DNA from: an uncultured Pelagibacteraceae bacterium | GTDB taxonomy: Bacteria > Pseudomonadota > Alphaproteobacteria > Pelagibacterales > Pelagibacteraceae | Direction: 5' to 3' | Assembly (NCBI GenBank): GCA_902580535.1 | Contig: CACHKZ010000003.1 | Location: 1-52,858, forward strand | Length of the DNA stretch: 52,858 bases | Part shown: one piece after another, positions 39,216-50,227 of the stretch | Position numbering within the stretch: the first letter of the stretch is position 1 | How the letters are laid out: every line of letters begins with the position of its first letter | Program-made: the position numbers and the translations under genes | The notes under the pieces: model-generated | Told to the model about the DNA's origin: nothing | The model's input: only the letters and a program-made list of their open reading frames with translations | The model's database searches: none

Positions 39216-40043
39216 ATGAATGTAATTAAAAAAATATTTTTAACTATTCTGTTATCTTTATTCCTAATCAGTACTTCTTATGCTGATAAAATAAAGATTG
39301 GAACAGAGGGAGCATACCCACCATGGAACTCAAAGGATGCTTCAGGCAAACTTATCGGTTTTGAGGTAGAATTAGCATATACTCTATGTAGATATATTGG
39401 ACAACAGTGTGAGATAGTTGAACAAGATTGGGATGGAATGATACCTGCTTTAACTTCAAAAAAATTTGATGCAATAATGGCCGGAATGTCAATTACAGAG
39501 GAAAGAATGAAAACAATTAATTTTTCTCAGGGATATGCTGATGAGGTTGCATCTTTAGCTGTTATGAAGGGTTCAGATCTAGAGGGAATAGATACTCCTG
39601 ATGCTGTAAACTTAAACCTTGGCGGATCAGCTGTAAATAAAGCAATGAAAACATTAACATCTGCTCTATCGGGAAAAACAGTTTGTACCCAAATCGGTAC
39701 AATCCACCAAAATTTTCTTGAGTCTGGAGATGTAGGAAAAATAAACTTAAAAACTTACAAGACACAGGATGAGGTTAATCTTGATTTATCTAATGGCAGA
39801 TGTGATGTAGCGTTAGCTGCTGCGGTAGCATTTACTGACTACGCTGAAAAATCTGGAGAAGCTGTTGTGCTTGTGGGACCAACTTTTTCAGGTGGTGCAT
39901 TTGGTAATGGCGTCGGAGTAGGTATTAGAAAAGATGATACCAAACTTTTAAAAGCTTTTAATAAAGCCATTGATAAAGCAAGAAAAGATGGTCATATCAG
40001 CAGAATAGCCATTAAATGGTTCGGTTTTGACGCTTCTATGTAA
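39216..40043 (+). CDS. polar amino acid ABC transporter substrate-binding protein
   Basis: Signal peptide; KIGTEGAYPPWNSKDASGKLIGFEVELAYTLC. Confidence 0.92.
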   Translation: MNVIKKIFLTILLSLFLISTSYADKIKIGTEGAYPPWNSKDASGKLIGFEVELAYTLCRYIGQQCEIVEQDWDGMIPALTSKKFDAIMAGMSITEERMKTINFSQGYADEVASLAVMKGSDLEGIDTPDAVNLNLGGSAVNKAMKTLTSALSGKTVCTQIGTIHQNFLESGDVGKINLKTYKTQDEVNLDLSNGRCDVALAAAVAFTDYAEKSGEAVVLVGPTFSGGAFGNGVGVGIRKDDTKLLKAFNKAIDKARKDGHISRIAIKWFGFDASM

Positions 40044-40057
40044 TTAATTTTAGATAT

Positions 40058-40080
40058 GGCGACTATATTATATAGTCGCC
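40058..40080 (+). promoter_or_regulatory. intercistronic hairpin between binding protein and permease genes
   Basis: GGCGACTATA-TTA-TATAGTCGCC, 10-bp perfect stem, 3-nt loop, no U tract. Confidence 0.7.
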
Positions 40081-40087
40081 AATCTAT

Positions 40088-40780
40088 ATGGAACTTCTTT
40101 CATTTGGAGATACTGGTTGGGGAGACGAACTGTTTTTTGCAACCTTAATGACAATTGCTGTTTCTATAGGTGCAATGGCAATAGGTTTTTTGTTTGCTTT
40201 AATATTTACACCTTTAAAATTATCTAAAAACAAAACATTAAATATTATTGGAAATTGTTATACTACCATCATTAGAGGTGTTCCAGAACTATTAGTAATA
40301 TATTTATTATTTTTTGGTGGTACAGGAGCCGCAATGTATGTTGCTTCAATATTTGGATATGATGGTTATATTGAAATTAACGCATTTTTAACAGGTGCAC
40401 TTGCTATAGGGATTATATCTGGAGCATATTCTACAGAGGTTTTTAGAGGAGCAATTTTATCAATTGATAAAGGCCAATTCGAAGCATCTAAAGTTTTGGG
40501 ATTAAAGAAAAGTATTCAATTTTATAAAGTTATTTTACCCCAAATGTTGAGATTATCTATTCCGAATTTAAGTAACGTATGGCAAATAACACTCAAAGAT
40601 ACATCATTAATATCTGTAACTGGATTAGTAGAAATAATGAGACAGTCTTACATTGCTGCAGGCTCAACAAGAGACCCATTATTTTTTTATTCTGTAGCAG
40701 CAATTCTGTATTTAATTCTTACATTCTTAAGTATGAAAATAATTAACAAATTAGAAGTTAGATACAACAAAGGTTTTTAA
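40088..40780 (+). CDS. amino acid ABC transporter permease (HisQ-like)
   Basis: TTIIRGVPELLVIYLLFFGG; ASKVLGLKKSIQFYKVILPQMLR EAA-loop. Confidence 0.9.
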   Translation: MELLSFGDTGWGDELFFATLMTIAVSIGAMAIGFLFALIFTPLKLSKNKTLNIIGNCYTTIIRGVPELLVIYLLFFGGTGAAMYVASIFGYDGYIEINAFLTGALAIGIISGAYSTEVFRGAILSIDKGQFEASKVLGLKKSIQFYKVILPQMLRLSIPNLSNVWQITLKDTSLISVTGLVEIMRQSYIAAGSTRDPLFFYSVAAILYLILTFLSMKIINKLEVRYNKGF

Positions 40781-41457
40781 TGGATATAAATTTAATGATC
40801 AGTATTTTTCCAAGCCTGTTAAGTGGGGCAGTCATAACTTTAAAACTACTTGCATCTTCAATGTTTTTTGGATTGTTAATAGGTTTGCTTTTTGCAATTT
40901 TAAGGATAAATAAAAATCCAATAATAAATAAATTTGCTTATGGATACTCTTACTTCTTTAGAGGGACACCATTATTAGTTCAGTTATATTTAATATATTA
41001 TGGGTTAGCTAATATTGAGTTTCTAAGGAATTCATTCTTTTGGGTAATTATCAGAGAGCCTTATTGGTGCGCAATTATTGCATTTTCATTAAATACTGGA
41101 GCATACACATCTGAAATTTTAAGATCAGCGTTTCAAACAATAAAAGAAGGCTACATAGAAGCTGCACAAAGTCTTGGTGTTACAAAAAAAATTACCTTTT
41201 ACAAAATACAAATTCCAATTGCAATAAAACAGTCATTACCAGCTTATGGAAATGAAATAATTTTAATGCTTAAAGGGACATCTCTTGCAAGCGTTATAAC
41301 AATTATGGATTTAATGGGTGAGGCAAGGAAAGTAAATGTTTTAACTTTTAAACCATTTGAAGCTTTCATTACTGCAGGAATAATATATTTATTTCTAACC
41401 TTTATTATACATAATATTGTAAAGTACTTAGAAAAAAAATATGGATTTCAAACATGA
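40780..41457 (+). CDS. amino acid ABC transporter permease (HisM-like)
   Basis: FFRGTPLLVQLYLIYYG; AAQSLGVTKKITFYKIQIPIAIK. Confidence 0.9.
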   Translation: MDINLMISIFPSLLSGAVITLKLLASSMFFGLLIGLLFAILRINKNPIINKFAYGYSYFFRGTPLLVQLYLIYYGLANIEFLRNSFFWVIIREPYWCAIIAFSLNTGAYTSEILRSAFQTIKEGYIEAAQSLGVTKKITFYKIQIPIAIKQSLPAYGNEIILMLKGTSLASVITIMDLMGEARKVNVLTFKPFEAFITAGIIYLFLTFIIHNIVKYLEKKYGFQT

Positions 41458-42242
41458 AAGTAGCTTGTATTCAGTTATCTAGCGGCGAAAATTATAATAA
41501 AAATTTTAAGGACATTATCAAATATATAAATCAAGCAATAAAGAATAAGGCGGATTTAATAATTACTCCTGAAACATCTTCATTAATGTCTGCTGACAAG
41601 AATAATTTATTTAAATATTCATATGAAATGAAACATGATCCAATTATAAAAAAAGTAAAATTTATAGCCAAAAAAAAGAAGAAATGGATACTTATTGGAT
41701 CAATGTGTGTTAAAGAAAAAAATAAACTAAGAAATAGATCTATTCTTGTAGGACCTAATGGTGAAATAAAAACTTATTACGATAAGATAAACATGTTTGA
41801 TGTAAAAGTTTCAAAAAAAGAACAACATAAAGAAAGCAAAGTTTTTATGGCAGGAAAAAAACTAGTATCAGCAAAGTTACCTTGGGGAAAAATAGGTCTT
41901 TCAATATGTTATGATCTAAGATTTCCAGAGCTTTATAGAAACTTATCTAAAAGAAATTTAAGTTTTATAACTGTTCCTTCAGCATTCACGAAAACAACTG
42001 GTCAAAGACATTGGTTAACTTTGTTAAAAGCAAGAGCAATTGAAAATTTTTGTTATATATTTGCACCTAATCAAACAGGAAAAAATACAATAAAAAGAGA
42101 AACTTTTGGACATACGGTAATTATTTCACCTGATGGTAAAATAATGGCTCTTAAGAAATTTGGAAAAGGAATTATTTATTCAAAAATTAAACCAAAACTA
42201 TCTATGGATTTGAGAAAAGTTATACCCAGTATGCTTCAATAG
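41454..42242 (+). CDS. carbon-nitrogen hydrolase (nitrilase superfamily, Nit1-like)
   Basis: Glu-Lys-Cys triad blocks: TPETSS, YYDKINMFDV, LSICYDLRFPELYR. Confidence 0.85.
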   Translation: MKVACIQLSSGENYNKNFKDIIKYINQAIKNKADLIITPETSSLMSADKNNLFKYSYEMKHDPIIKKVKFIAKKKKKWILIGSMCVKEKNKLRNRSILVGPNGEIKTYYDKINMFDVKVSKKEQHKESKVFMAGKKLVSAKLPWGKIGLSICYDLRFPELYRNLSKRNLSFITVPSAFTKTTGQRHWLTLLKARAIENFCYIFAPNQTGKNTIKRETFGHTVIISPDGKIMALKKFGKGIIYSKIKPKLSMDLRKVIPSMLQ

Positions 42243-42625
42243 TTTGTGTATTGTTTAATTTCTTTTATCTTTGAACCGGTTATATTATTTATTGCTAATT
42301 TAATTTTTGCTCTATCATCGTTTAAAAAATGAACATCTCTTGATAGTTTTATAAAATTTTCACCAAAATCACTATTTTTTTCACACATTCTTTTGTTATC
42401 TTCAATATCCCAAAGTTTTGTATTTATTGCCTTTAATTCTTCATAAAGTTTTTTTAATTCATCATTTAAAGTTATGTTTTCATCCAATTGTTTCTTTAAA
42501 ATCAGATATTCATCATTTATAAATTTTAATTTATCTAAGTCTTTAATTTTTTCTTTTTTGATTTCTAAAATTGAAATTTTATCTAATAGTTCACCAACAG
42601 AAACTTCAATTAAAATTTTATTCAT
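42236..42625 (-). CDS. DUF6165-like protein
   Basis: MNKILIEVSVGELLDKISILEIKKEKI. Confidence 0.65.
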   Translation of the reverse strand: MNKILIEVSVGELLDKISILEIKKEKIKDLDKLKFINDEYLILKKQLDENITLNDELKKLYEELKAINTKLWDIEDNKRMCEKNSDFGENFIKLSRDVHFLNDDRAKIKLAINNITGSKIKEIKQYTNY

Positions 42626-42657
42626 AAATAAAGATAGTGTGTTAAGTTGTTTAAAAT

Positions 42658-42930
42658 ATGTCTAATATTCTTATAATCAAACATGGTTCTTTAGGTGATA
42701 TAGCCCAAGCAAGTGGTGCAATTCAAGATATTTCTGATTTTCACAAAAATGATAAAGTCTATTTATTAACAACAAAGCCGTACATTGATCTTTTTGAACA
42801 AAATCCATATTTAGAGGACGTAATTTTAGATAAGAGATTATCAAGATTTAATTTATTCTATTTATTTAATCTTATGCGCAAATTGAAAAAATACAAATTT
42901 ATAAAAATTTTTGATTTACAAAATATATAG
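42658..42930 (+). pseudogene. truncated glycosyltransferase family 9 (heptosyltransferase-like), N-terminal part only
   Basis: MSNILIIKHGSLGDIAQASGAIQDI...KFIKIFDLQNI, stops at 90 aa; rpsD begins 27 nt later, so no C-terminal half. Confidence 0.7.
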
Positions 42931-42956
42931 ATATCTATAAAACCCATAATTAAAAT

Positions 42957-43574
42957 ATGACAAAACGATTAAATTCTAAACACAAAGTTGACCGACGACT
43001 TAAAGTAAATTTATGGGGAAGACCTAAAAGTCCTTTTAATTCACGAGCATACCCTCCAGGGCAACATGGTCAAACAAAATCATCCAAACCATCTGATTAT
43101 GGAATTCAACTTCAGGCTAAGCAAAAATTAAAATGCTATTATGGCAATATGAATGAGAAACAGTTTAGAAATATGTATAAGAAAGCTATTATGAAAAAGG
43201 GCGACACTGCGGAAAATTTAATTGGATTGCTTGAAAGAAGATTAGATGCAGTGGTTTATAGATCTAAATTATCAAATACAATTTTTTCATCTAGACAATT
43301 AATTAACCATGGACATGTAAGAGTTAACGGAAAGAAGGTAAATATTTCTAGTTACCAAGTTAAAGAAGAAGACAATATTGAAATTAGAGAAAAATCAAAG
43401 CAATTGGCATTAATAGACATAGCTTTGGCTAATAAGGAGAGAGAAGTACCTGAATATCTTCTATTAGACGAAAAAAATAAAAAAGTTAAATTTGTTAGGG
43501 TACCTAAATTTGAAGAAGTTCCATACCCAGTCGTAATGGAGCCTAATTTAGTAATTGAATATTATTCAAGATAA
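42957..43574 (+). CDS. rpsD: 30S ribosomal protein S4
   Basis: [50 protein letters not shown]. Confidence 0.97.
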   Translation: MTKRLNSKHKVDRRLKVNLWGRPKSPFNSRAYPPGQHGQTKSSKPSDYGIQLQAKQKLKCYYGNMNEKQFRNMYKKAIMKKGDTAENLIGLLERRLDAVVYRSKLSNTIFSSRQLINHGHVRVNGKKVNISSYQVKEEDNIEIREKSKQLALIDIALANKEREVPEYLLLDEKNKKVKFVRVPKFEEVPYPVVMEPNLVIEYYSR

Positions 43575-43579
43575 TCTTT

Positions 43580-44191
43580 TTGATTAAAAGAACATCAAAA
43601 ATCTATATAGAAAAAATTCTTTCAGAAAATAGTAATTGGAAAATTTTAGATATTGGATGTGGGTATGGTGCTAATAAGTACGCTACTACAGTAAGTGACA
43701 TATTAGATTTAAAGGATCACTACAAAGAAAAATCTTTTGTAAGAATTACAGAAAAAAAATTACCATTCAAAGATCAAGAATTTGATTTTGTTATAGCTTC
43801 TCATGTTGTTGAACATGTTGAAGATGTAACTTTTTTTTTAAATGAATTATCAAGAATTAGTAAAAAAGGATATATTGAGGTCCCAACAAGGCTTGAAGAT
43901 AATTTAGTATTTGAAAACAAAAAAGCTCATTTATGGCATCTAGTATTTGATGATGTTAACAGACAATTAAATATTTATAAAAAAAAACAATATTTTGAGC
44001 CAGTATTGACAGTGGGAACTATAAAAAAATTGAATGATTTTTTCAGAGAAAGTTTAGTTATTGAGCTGTATTGGGAAAATAGTATTGAATTTAAAATAAA
44101 TCAAGATGATTTAAAAATTACTAATAAAATATCTATCTTAAACTTAATGAAAAAATACTTTTCAAAAAAAATTAGGTTATTAATAAAATAA
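43580..44191 (+). CDS. class I SAM-dependent methyltransferase (TTG start)
   Basis: WKILDIGCGYGAN; FDFVIASHVVEHVED. Confidence 0.75.
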   Translation: MIKRTSKIYIEKILSENSNWKILDIGCGYGANKYATTVSDILDLKDHYKEKSFVRITEKKLPFKDQEFDFVIASHVVEHVEDVTFFLNELSRISKKGYIEVPTRLEDNLVFENKKAHLWHLVFDDVNRQLNIYKKKQYFEPVLTVGTIKKLNDFFRESLVIELYWENSIEFKINQDDLKITNKISILNLMKKYFSKKIRLLIK

Positions 44192-44201
44192 TTTTAAATA
44201 T

Positions 44202-44540
44202 TTAGCTTTTTTTCTTAAACTCAATATCGTTATCCTCTAAAAGTTTTGCTAATTCACCATTTTCGTACATCTCTTTAACTATATCACAACCACCTATAAA
44301 TTCATTTTTAACATATAATTGAGGAATAGTTGGCCAGTCACTGAATATTTTTATTCCCTCTCTAAGTTTTTGGTCAGCTAAAACATTTACACCTTTAAAT
44401 TTTACTTCAAGAATTTTTAAAATATTTGTTACTGCCATTGAAAAACCACATTGAGGAGCATCAGGTGTACCTTTCATAAATAAGCATACTTCGTTACTTT
44501 TAATTTCATTATTTATCAAATCATTAATTTGGTTATCCAT
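44202..44540 (-). CDS. grxD: Grx4 family monothiol glutaredoxin
   Basis: [40 protein letters not shown]. Confidence 0.92.
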   Translation of the reverse strand: MDNQINDLINNEIKSNEVCLFMKGTPDAPQCGFSMAVTNILKILEVKFKGVNVLADQKLREGIKIFSDWPTIPQLYVKNEFIGGCDIVKEMYENGELAKLLEDNDIEFKKKS

Positions 44541-44770
44541 TAGTTCTCCTTAGTTTTAACTGCTAGAGCATGAAGTTCATTTCCCATTTTTCCCTTAAGT
44601 GAATTATATACCATTTTATGCTGTTGAATTTTACTTTTTCCTGCAAATTGCGACGAAATTACAGTCGCTGAATAATGATTGCCATCACCAGCCAGATCTT
44701 GAATGTCTATTTTAGCATCCGGTAATGCCTCTTTAATTAAGTTCTCAATTTCTTTTAAATCCATTGCCAT
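44540..44770 (-). CDS. BolA family protein
   Basis: [29 protein letters not shown]...[13 protein letters not shown] at 44770 overlaps purL stop (TAATG). Confidence 0.9.
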   Translation of the reverse strand: MAMDLKEIENLIKEALPDAKIDIQDLAGDGNHYSATVISSQFAGKSKIQQHKMVYNSLKGKMGNELHALAVKTKEN

Positions 44771-46965
44771 TAGTTCACCATATATTTCTTTAGCCAATTT
44801 TTATAGCCTTCTTTGATATCGTCAATTGATATTTTTAGATCATTTCCATATGTAATCTGATTACTCTCAATTATTCCTAATTTATCAAAATGGATTGAGT
44901 CTTTTTTTAACATTTTTTCAACTTTTTCTAAATTATCAGGTTTAATTTCTATAATATATCTTCCTTGATCTTCACCAAAAAAATATTCAAATTTATTTAC
45001 TAAACCGTCTATTGAAAATAATTTTACACCTTTGTTTCCTTTTATACTCATTTTTGAAACAGCCGTTAAAATTCCTCCTAATGAAACATCATGACATGTT
45101 TCAATTAAATTTTCCTTTTTTAGATTTAAGATACTCATTCCATTTTGTTTCTCGTTAAATAAATTGATTTCAGGAGGCGGACCATTAAATTCAAATAATA
45201 TGTTTCTTGCAAATATTGATTGATCTAAGTGTCCTTCGGTTTTGCCTACTACGAAAAGATAATTGCCCTCATTTTTTAATTCCATTGTCATCATTTTTTT
45301 ATAATCAGATAATAGTCCTATGCCTCCAATAGAGGGAGTAGGTTTAATTCCCTTGTCTTTAGTTTCATTATAAAAAGAGACATTTCCAGAAACCACTGGG
45401 TAATCTAAATATTTGGATGCTTCTGTAATCCCCTCAACACATTCAACAAACTCTCCCATATTTCTTTCTTTTTCTGGATTACCAAAATTTAGGCAATTTG
45501 TAATTGCTATTGGTTTAGCACCTACAGAAATCATATTTCTCCAACTTTCACAAACTACTTGTTTACCACCTGTTAATGGATGAGCATGGCAATAAGTAGC
45601 TGAAGAGTCTACTGCAGCAGCAACTGCTTTATTTGTACCATGAACTCTTACAACACCAGCATTCCCTCCAGGTTTTTGTATGGTATCACCCATAACAGTA
45701 TGATCATATTGGTCCCAGATCCATTCTTTATCTACAATATTTGGATCAACTAAAACTTTTTTTAAACAATCACTTAGTTTTAAAGATTTAAATTGATCCT
45801 TTGTAAATTTATTTTCTTTTGGAAGTTTTGCTTTTATCCATTTTCGATCATACATAGGAGCGCTTTCAGCTAAGAAATCAATTGGAATTTCAGCAACCTT
45901 TTCATTTTTAAAAAACAATTCTATTTTTTTGCTGTCTGTAGTTTTTCCTATAACAGCAAAATCTAAATTCCATTTATCAAATATTTTTTTAGCTTCACCT
46001 TCTTTACCTTTCTCTAATACAATCAACATTCTTTCTTGGCTTTCCGATAGCATAATTTCATAAGGTGTCATTTTTTCTTCTCTACAAGGAACTTTAGTTA
46101 GATCTATCTCAATACCTAAATTACCTTTTGATGCCATTTCGATACTAGAAGATGTTAAACCAGCAGCCCCCATATCTTGAATTGAAATTATTGATTTTCC
46201 AGCCATAAGTTCAAGACAAGCCTCAAGAAGAAGTTTTTCAGTAAATGGATCACCAACTTGAACAGTAGGTTTCTTTTCTTCTATTTTGTCATCGAAAATA
46301 GCTGAAGCCATACTTGCGCCATGTATTCCATCTCTTCCAGTTTTAGACCCTACATAAATAACAGGCTTATTTATTCCAGCAGCTTTTGAATAAAATATTT
46401 TGTTTTTGTTAACTAAACCCAACGTCATAGCATTAACTAAAATATTTCCATTGTAAGACTCATCAAAACAAGTTTGACCAGCAATAGTTGGAACACCAAT
46501 ACAGTTCCCGTACCCACCAATGCCTTTAACAACTCCTCTTAATAAATTTCTAGTTTTTTCGTGATCTGGTGATCCAAAATGAATAGAATTTAAATTTGCA
46601 ATAGGTCTTGCACCCATTGTAAATACATCTCTCATTATTCCACCAACTCCAGTTGCAGCTCCTTGGTATGGTTCAATAAATGAAGGGTGATTATGACTTT
46701 CAATTTTAAACACAATTGCATCATTATCCTCAATATCTACAACTCCTGCGTTCTCCCCAGGACCTTGAATGACTTGATCACCTTTGGTGTGCAATTTTTT
46801 AAGATGTAATCTTGATGATTTATATGAACAGTGTTCATTCCACATTGCTGAAAAAATACCTAATTCTGTAATATTTGGAGTTCTTTTTAATAGATCACAA
46901 ATTTTTTTAAATTCTTCCTTTTTTAATCCATGTTCGATTGCTATTTTCTCATTAACTTCAACCAT
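44770..46965 (-). CDS. purL: phosphoribosylformylglycinamidine synthase subunit PurL
   Basis: [51 protein letters not shown]. Confidence 0.97.
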   Translation of the reverse strand: MVEVNEKIAIEHGLKKEEFKKICDLLKRTPNITELGIFSAMWNEHCSYKSSRLHLKKLHTKGDQVIQGPGENAGVVDIEDNDAIVFKIESHNHPSFIEPYQGAATGVGGIMRDVFTMGARPIANLNSIHFGSPDHEKTRNLLRGVVKGIGGYGNCIGVPTIAGQTCFDESYNGNILVNAMTLGLVNKNKIFYSKAAGINKPVIYVGSKTGRDGIHGASMASAIFDDKIEEKKPTVQVGDPFTEKLLLEACLELMAGKSIISIQDMGAAGLTSSSIEMASKGNLGIEIDLTKVPCREEKMTPYEIMLSESQERMLIVLEKGKEGEAKKIFDKWNLDFAVIGKTTDSKKIELFFKNEKVAEIPIDFLAESAPMYDRKWIKAKLPKENKFTKDQFKSLKLSDCLKKVLVDPNIVDKEWIWDQYDHTVMGDTIQKPGGNAGVVRVHGTNKAVAAAVDSSATYCHAHPLTGGKQVVCESWRNMISVGAKPIAITNCLNFGNPEKERNMGEFVECVEGITEASKYLDYPVVSGNVSFYNETKDKGIKPTPSIGGIGLLSDYKKMMTMELKNEGNYLFVVGKTEGHLDQSIFARNILFEFNGPPPEINLFNEKQNGMSILNLKKENLIETCHDVSLGGILTAVSKMSIKGNKGVKLFSIDGLVNKFEYFFGEDQGRYIIEIKPDNLEKVEKMLKKDSIHFDKLGIIESNQITYGNDLKISIDDIKEGYKNWLKKYMVN

Positions 46966-46967
46966 TA

Positions 46968-47645
46968 TTAACTTCCAATCAAATTCTCAAAAAATATCGA
47001 TCCATCTTCCCCAGAAAGGAATGGATCAATCATTCTTTCAGGATGAGGCATCATACCTAAAATATTTTTATCTTTATTAAAAATGCCAGCAATATTCTTT
47101 AATGCACCATTAGGATTATTTGCTTCATCATCATTACCTTTCTGATCGCAATAAGTAACTGCAATTTGACTATTATCTTCAATTAACTTTAATTCATCTT
47201 TTGAGCAAAAGTAATTTCCTTCATTGTGAGCAATATGAAGTTCTAAAACTTCTTTTTTAATATTTTTAAAATATTTATTCTCTTTGTTCTTAATTTTTAC
47301 AAAAACATTCTTACAAATAAAATTTAAATATTTATTTTGTTGAAGTATTCCAGGTAATAGCCCTGTCTCTGTTAGAATTTGAAAACCATTACAAATACCA
47401 AGCACCAATCCACCTGAGTTTGCAAAATCAATTACAGATTTAATTATTCTTGATTTTCCTGCTATACTTCCACATCTAAGGTAATCACCATAAGAAAAAC
47501 CACCGGGCAAAACTATTAAATCACTTTTTGGAATTTCAGAATCATTGTGCCAAACCATTTGATTTTTAAAACCAAATTTTCTTAGAGCTACATCCATATC
47601 TCTATCACAATTTGAACCGGGAAATATAATTACAGATGATTTCAT
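46968..47645 (-). CDS. purQ: phosphoribosylformylglycinamidine synthase subunit PurQ
   Basis: [44 protein letters not shown]. Confidence 0.97.
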   Translation of the reverse strand: MKSSVIIFPGSNCDRDMDVALRKFGFKNQMVWHNDSEIPKSDLIVLPGGFSYGDYLRCGSIAGKSRIIKSVIDFANSGGLVLGICNGFQILTETGLLPGILQQNKYLNFICKNVFVKIKNKENKYFKNIKKEVLELHIAHNEGNYFCSKDELKLIEDNSQIAVTYCDQKGNDDEANNPNGALKNIAGIFNKDKNILGMMPHPERMIDPFLSGEDGSIFFENLIGS

Positions 47646-47654
47646 CTTATTCCT

Positions 47655-47912
47655 TTATGGTAGTGAGCACCTTGTATCAGATCTATTATAAGGAAAATAA
47701 TGGATTGCACATTTCAGTATCCAATTATTTTTTGTAAGAGTAATAATTTCTGTAGTTGAACTCTGGCTACCCACAGGTATTGAGGTATTTTTTATCTTCC
47801 AATTAAATTCCCTAATATTTTGATTTAAGTCATTTGTATAATCAGGTTCTTCAGCAAGTGAACTTGATAATAAAAACAGTTTTACAACTAAAATTATAGC
47901 AATTATTTTCAT
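47655..47912 (-). CDS. small exported hypothetical protein between purS and purQ
   Basis: Signal peptide (IIAIILVVKLFLLSSSLAE), 85 aa, two Cys in mature part. Confidence 0.65.
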   Translation of the reverse strand: MKIIAIILVVKLFLLSSSLAEEPDYTNDLNQNIREFNWKIKNTSIPVGSQSSTTEIITLTKNNWILKCAIHYFPYNRSDTRCSLP

Positions 47913-47919
47913 TTGTGCT

Positions 47920-48153
47920 TTAAATTATTTTATAATCTTCTATCACTAAATTAGCTAAAAGTTTTTTACACATTTCTTCGACTTGAGTTTTAGCATTACT
48001 CTCATCGCTTTCATTTACTTCAATATCAAAATATTTTCCCTGTCTCACTTCTGATACATTGTCAAAAGACATACCATTTAAAGTTTGTTGTATAGCTTTG
48101 CCTTGAGGATCAAGCACTCCATTCTTTAAAGTGACTATTACTTTTACTTTCAT
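47920..48153 (-). CDS. purS: phosphoribosylformylglycinamidine synthase subunit PurS
   Basis: VTLKNGVLDPQGKAIQQTLNGMSFDNVSEVRQGKYFDIEV. Confidence 0.95.
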   Translation of the reverse strand: MKVKVIVTLKNGVLDPQGKAIQQTLNGMSFDNVSEVRQGKYFDIEVNESDESNAKTQVEEMCKKLLANLVIEDYKII

Positions 48154-48935
48154 TTTTTCTTAATTTTTACTGCTTTTGGTTTAGGATAAGTTAATGGTCT
48201 TATATTTGATTGTTCGTGTAATATATTAAGCCTAATTGCCACTTCTTGGTATGCTTCAACTAAGTTTCCAAGATTATTTCTAAATCTGTCTTTATCTAGT
48301 TTTTTATCTGTTCTCATATCCCAAAGTCTGCAGGTATCAGGACTAATTTCATCAGCTAACATAATTTCTCTTTTACCTTCAGCTTCAAATCTTCCAAATT
48401 CAACTTTAAAATCTACTAATTTAATTCCAACGCCCCTGAACATGCCTTGAAGAAAATCATTTATTCTTCTTACTTCTTCGTAAATAAAATCTAATTCGAA
48501 AACATCCATCCACTTAAATGCTAAAATATGCTCTCTACTAACCAAAGGATCGCCTAATTCGTCATTCTTTAAGCAGTATTCAACTAACGGATAATCTAAT
48601 ACCGTACCATCTTCAATTCCTAATCTTTTTGTTAAAGATCCTGTTGCTATATTTCTCACGATAAATTCTATTGGAATTATTTCTACAAGCTTAACTAGCT
48701 GCTCTCTCATATTAAGTCTTTTCACCAAATGATTTTTAATTCCTACATTGCTTAATTGAGTGAGAATATGTTCTGAAATTCTATTATTTAAAATACCTTT
48801 TCCTTCAATTACGTCTTTTTTTTGGTTATTAAATGCAGTTGCATCATCTTTAAAATGTTGAATAACTAAATTTTTATCATTTGTAGCATAAATTATTTTT
48901 GCTTTACCTTCGTATAATTTTTTACCTTTTTTCAT
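48150..48935 (-). CDS. purC: phosphoribosylaminoimidazole-succinocarboxamide synthase
   Basis: LYEGKAKIIYAT; DFKVEFGRF; LADEISPDTCRLWD. Confidence 0.97.
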   Translation of the reverse strand: MKKGKKLYEGKAKIIYATNDKNLVIQHFKDDATAFNNQKKDVIEGKGILNNRISEHILTQLSNVGIKNHLVKRLNMREQLVKLVEIIPIEFIVRNIATGSLTKRLGIEDGTVLDYPLVEYCLKNDELGDPLVSREHILAFKWMDVFELDFIYEEVRRINDFLQGMFRGVGIKLVDFKVEFGRFEAEGKREIMLADEISPDTCRLWDMRTDKKLDKDRFRNNLGNLVEAYQEVAIRLNILHEQSNIRPLTYPKPKAVKIKKK

Positions 48936-50227
48936 TATTTAAAAACCCTGTTAAATATTAAATTAACATTCTTAAAATGATTGGAATAATTAAATATTTT
49001 TTTCATTTTTTTATTAGGTATTCTAGATGTAATGTTTTTATCATTCATGACAACATCTAAAAGGTTGAGATTATCTGCTATGCATTTTTTAGCATGTGCT
49101 TGAACTAATCGATAAGATTTCTCCCTACTTAATCCAGATTTTGTTAGTTCCAACATCAATTCCTGCGAAAAAATAGTGCCCTTTGTTATATTTAGGTTAT
49201 GAAGCATTTTTTTTGGGTAGACTATCATTTTATCCAAAACATTTGCCAATCTTACTAACGCAAAATCTAAAGTTACGTTTGCATCCGGACCTATGTTTCG
49301 CTCAACACTAGAATGAGAAATGTCTCTTTCATGCCAAAGAGCAATATTTTCCAAAGCTGGAATAGTATAGCTTCTAACCATTCTAGCCAATCCAGTTAAA
49401 TTTTCTGTTAAAATTGGATTTTTTTTATGTGGCATTGCACTTGAACCTTTTTGTTTTTTCGAAAAAAATTCTTGTAATTCATAAACTTCAGTTCTTTGTA
49501 AATGTCTTATTTCTGTTGATACTCTTTCAATAGATCCTGCTATAATTCCTAGAACTGAAAAATAATGTGCATGTCTATCTCTTGGAATAACTTGTGTTGA
49601 TATAGGTTCAACTTTTAATCCAAGTTTTTTCGCAACATGTTTTTCTACGTTAGGGTTTATGTTGGCAAATGTTCCTACAGCTCCTGATATTGCACAGGTT
49701 GATACATCATCTAATGCATCAAGTAGTCTTTTTTTATTTCTTTTAAATTCCTCATAATATGAAGCTAATTTAAGTCCAAATGTCACTGGTTCAGCATGAA
49801 TACCATGACTTCTACCAATACAAGGAGTGAATTTATATTTTTTAGCTTTGGACTTTAATACTTTTAATATTTGATCAATATCCTTAACTAATATTTTGCC
49901 AGATTGGACTAATTGAATATTAAAGCTTGTATCTAAAACATCCGAGGAAGTCATTCCTTGGTGTAAATATCTTGCTTTTATTCCTACTTTTTCAGTGATT
50001 GATGTTAAAAAAGCAATAACATCATGTTTTACTTTAGCTTCAATATTATGAATTCTTTTTACATTGATTTTGGCATTTTTCTTAACAGCACTAGCAACGC
50101 CTTTTGGTATTGTGCCTAATTTTTCCATGGCTTCAGCTGCAGCTATCTCTACATCTAACCAAATTTTATATTTATTATATTCAGACCAAATGTCCGTAAG
50201 TTCTTTTCTAGAGTATCTTGTTATCAT
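48935..50227 (-). CDS. purB: adenylosuccinate lyase
   Basis: YLHQGMTSSDVLDTS; KGSSAMPHKKNPILTEN. Confidence 0.97.
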   Translation of the reverse strand: MITRYSRKELTDIWSEYNKYKIWLDVEIAAAEAMEKLGTIPKGVASAVKKNAKINVKRIHNIEAKVKHDVIAFLTSITEKVGIKARYLHQGMTSSDVLDTSFNIQLVQSGKILVKDIDQILKVLKSKAKKYKFTPCIGRSHGIHAEPVTFGLKLASYYEEFKRNKKRLLDALDDVSTCAISGAVGTFANINPNVEKHVAKKLGLKVEPISTQVIPRDRHAHYFSVLGIIAGSIERVSTEIRHLQRTEVYELQEFFSKKQKGSSAMPHKKNPILTENLTGLARMVRSYTIPALENIALWHERDISHSSVERNIGPDANVTLDFALVRLANVLDKMIVYPKKMLHNLNITKGTIFSQELMLELTKSGLSREKSYRLVQAHAKKCIADNLNLLDVVMNDKNITSRIPNKKMKKIFNYSNHFKNVNLIFNRVFK

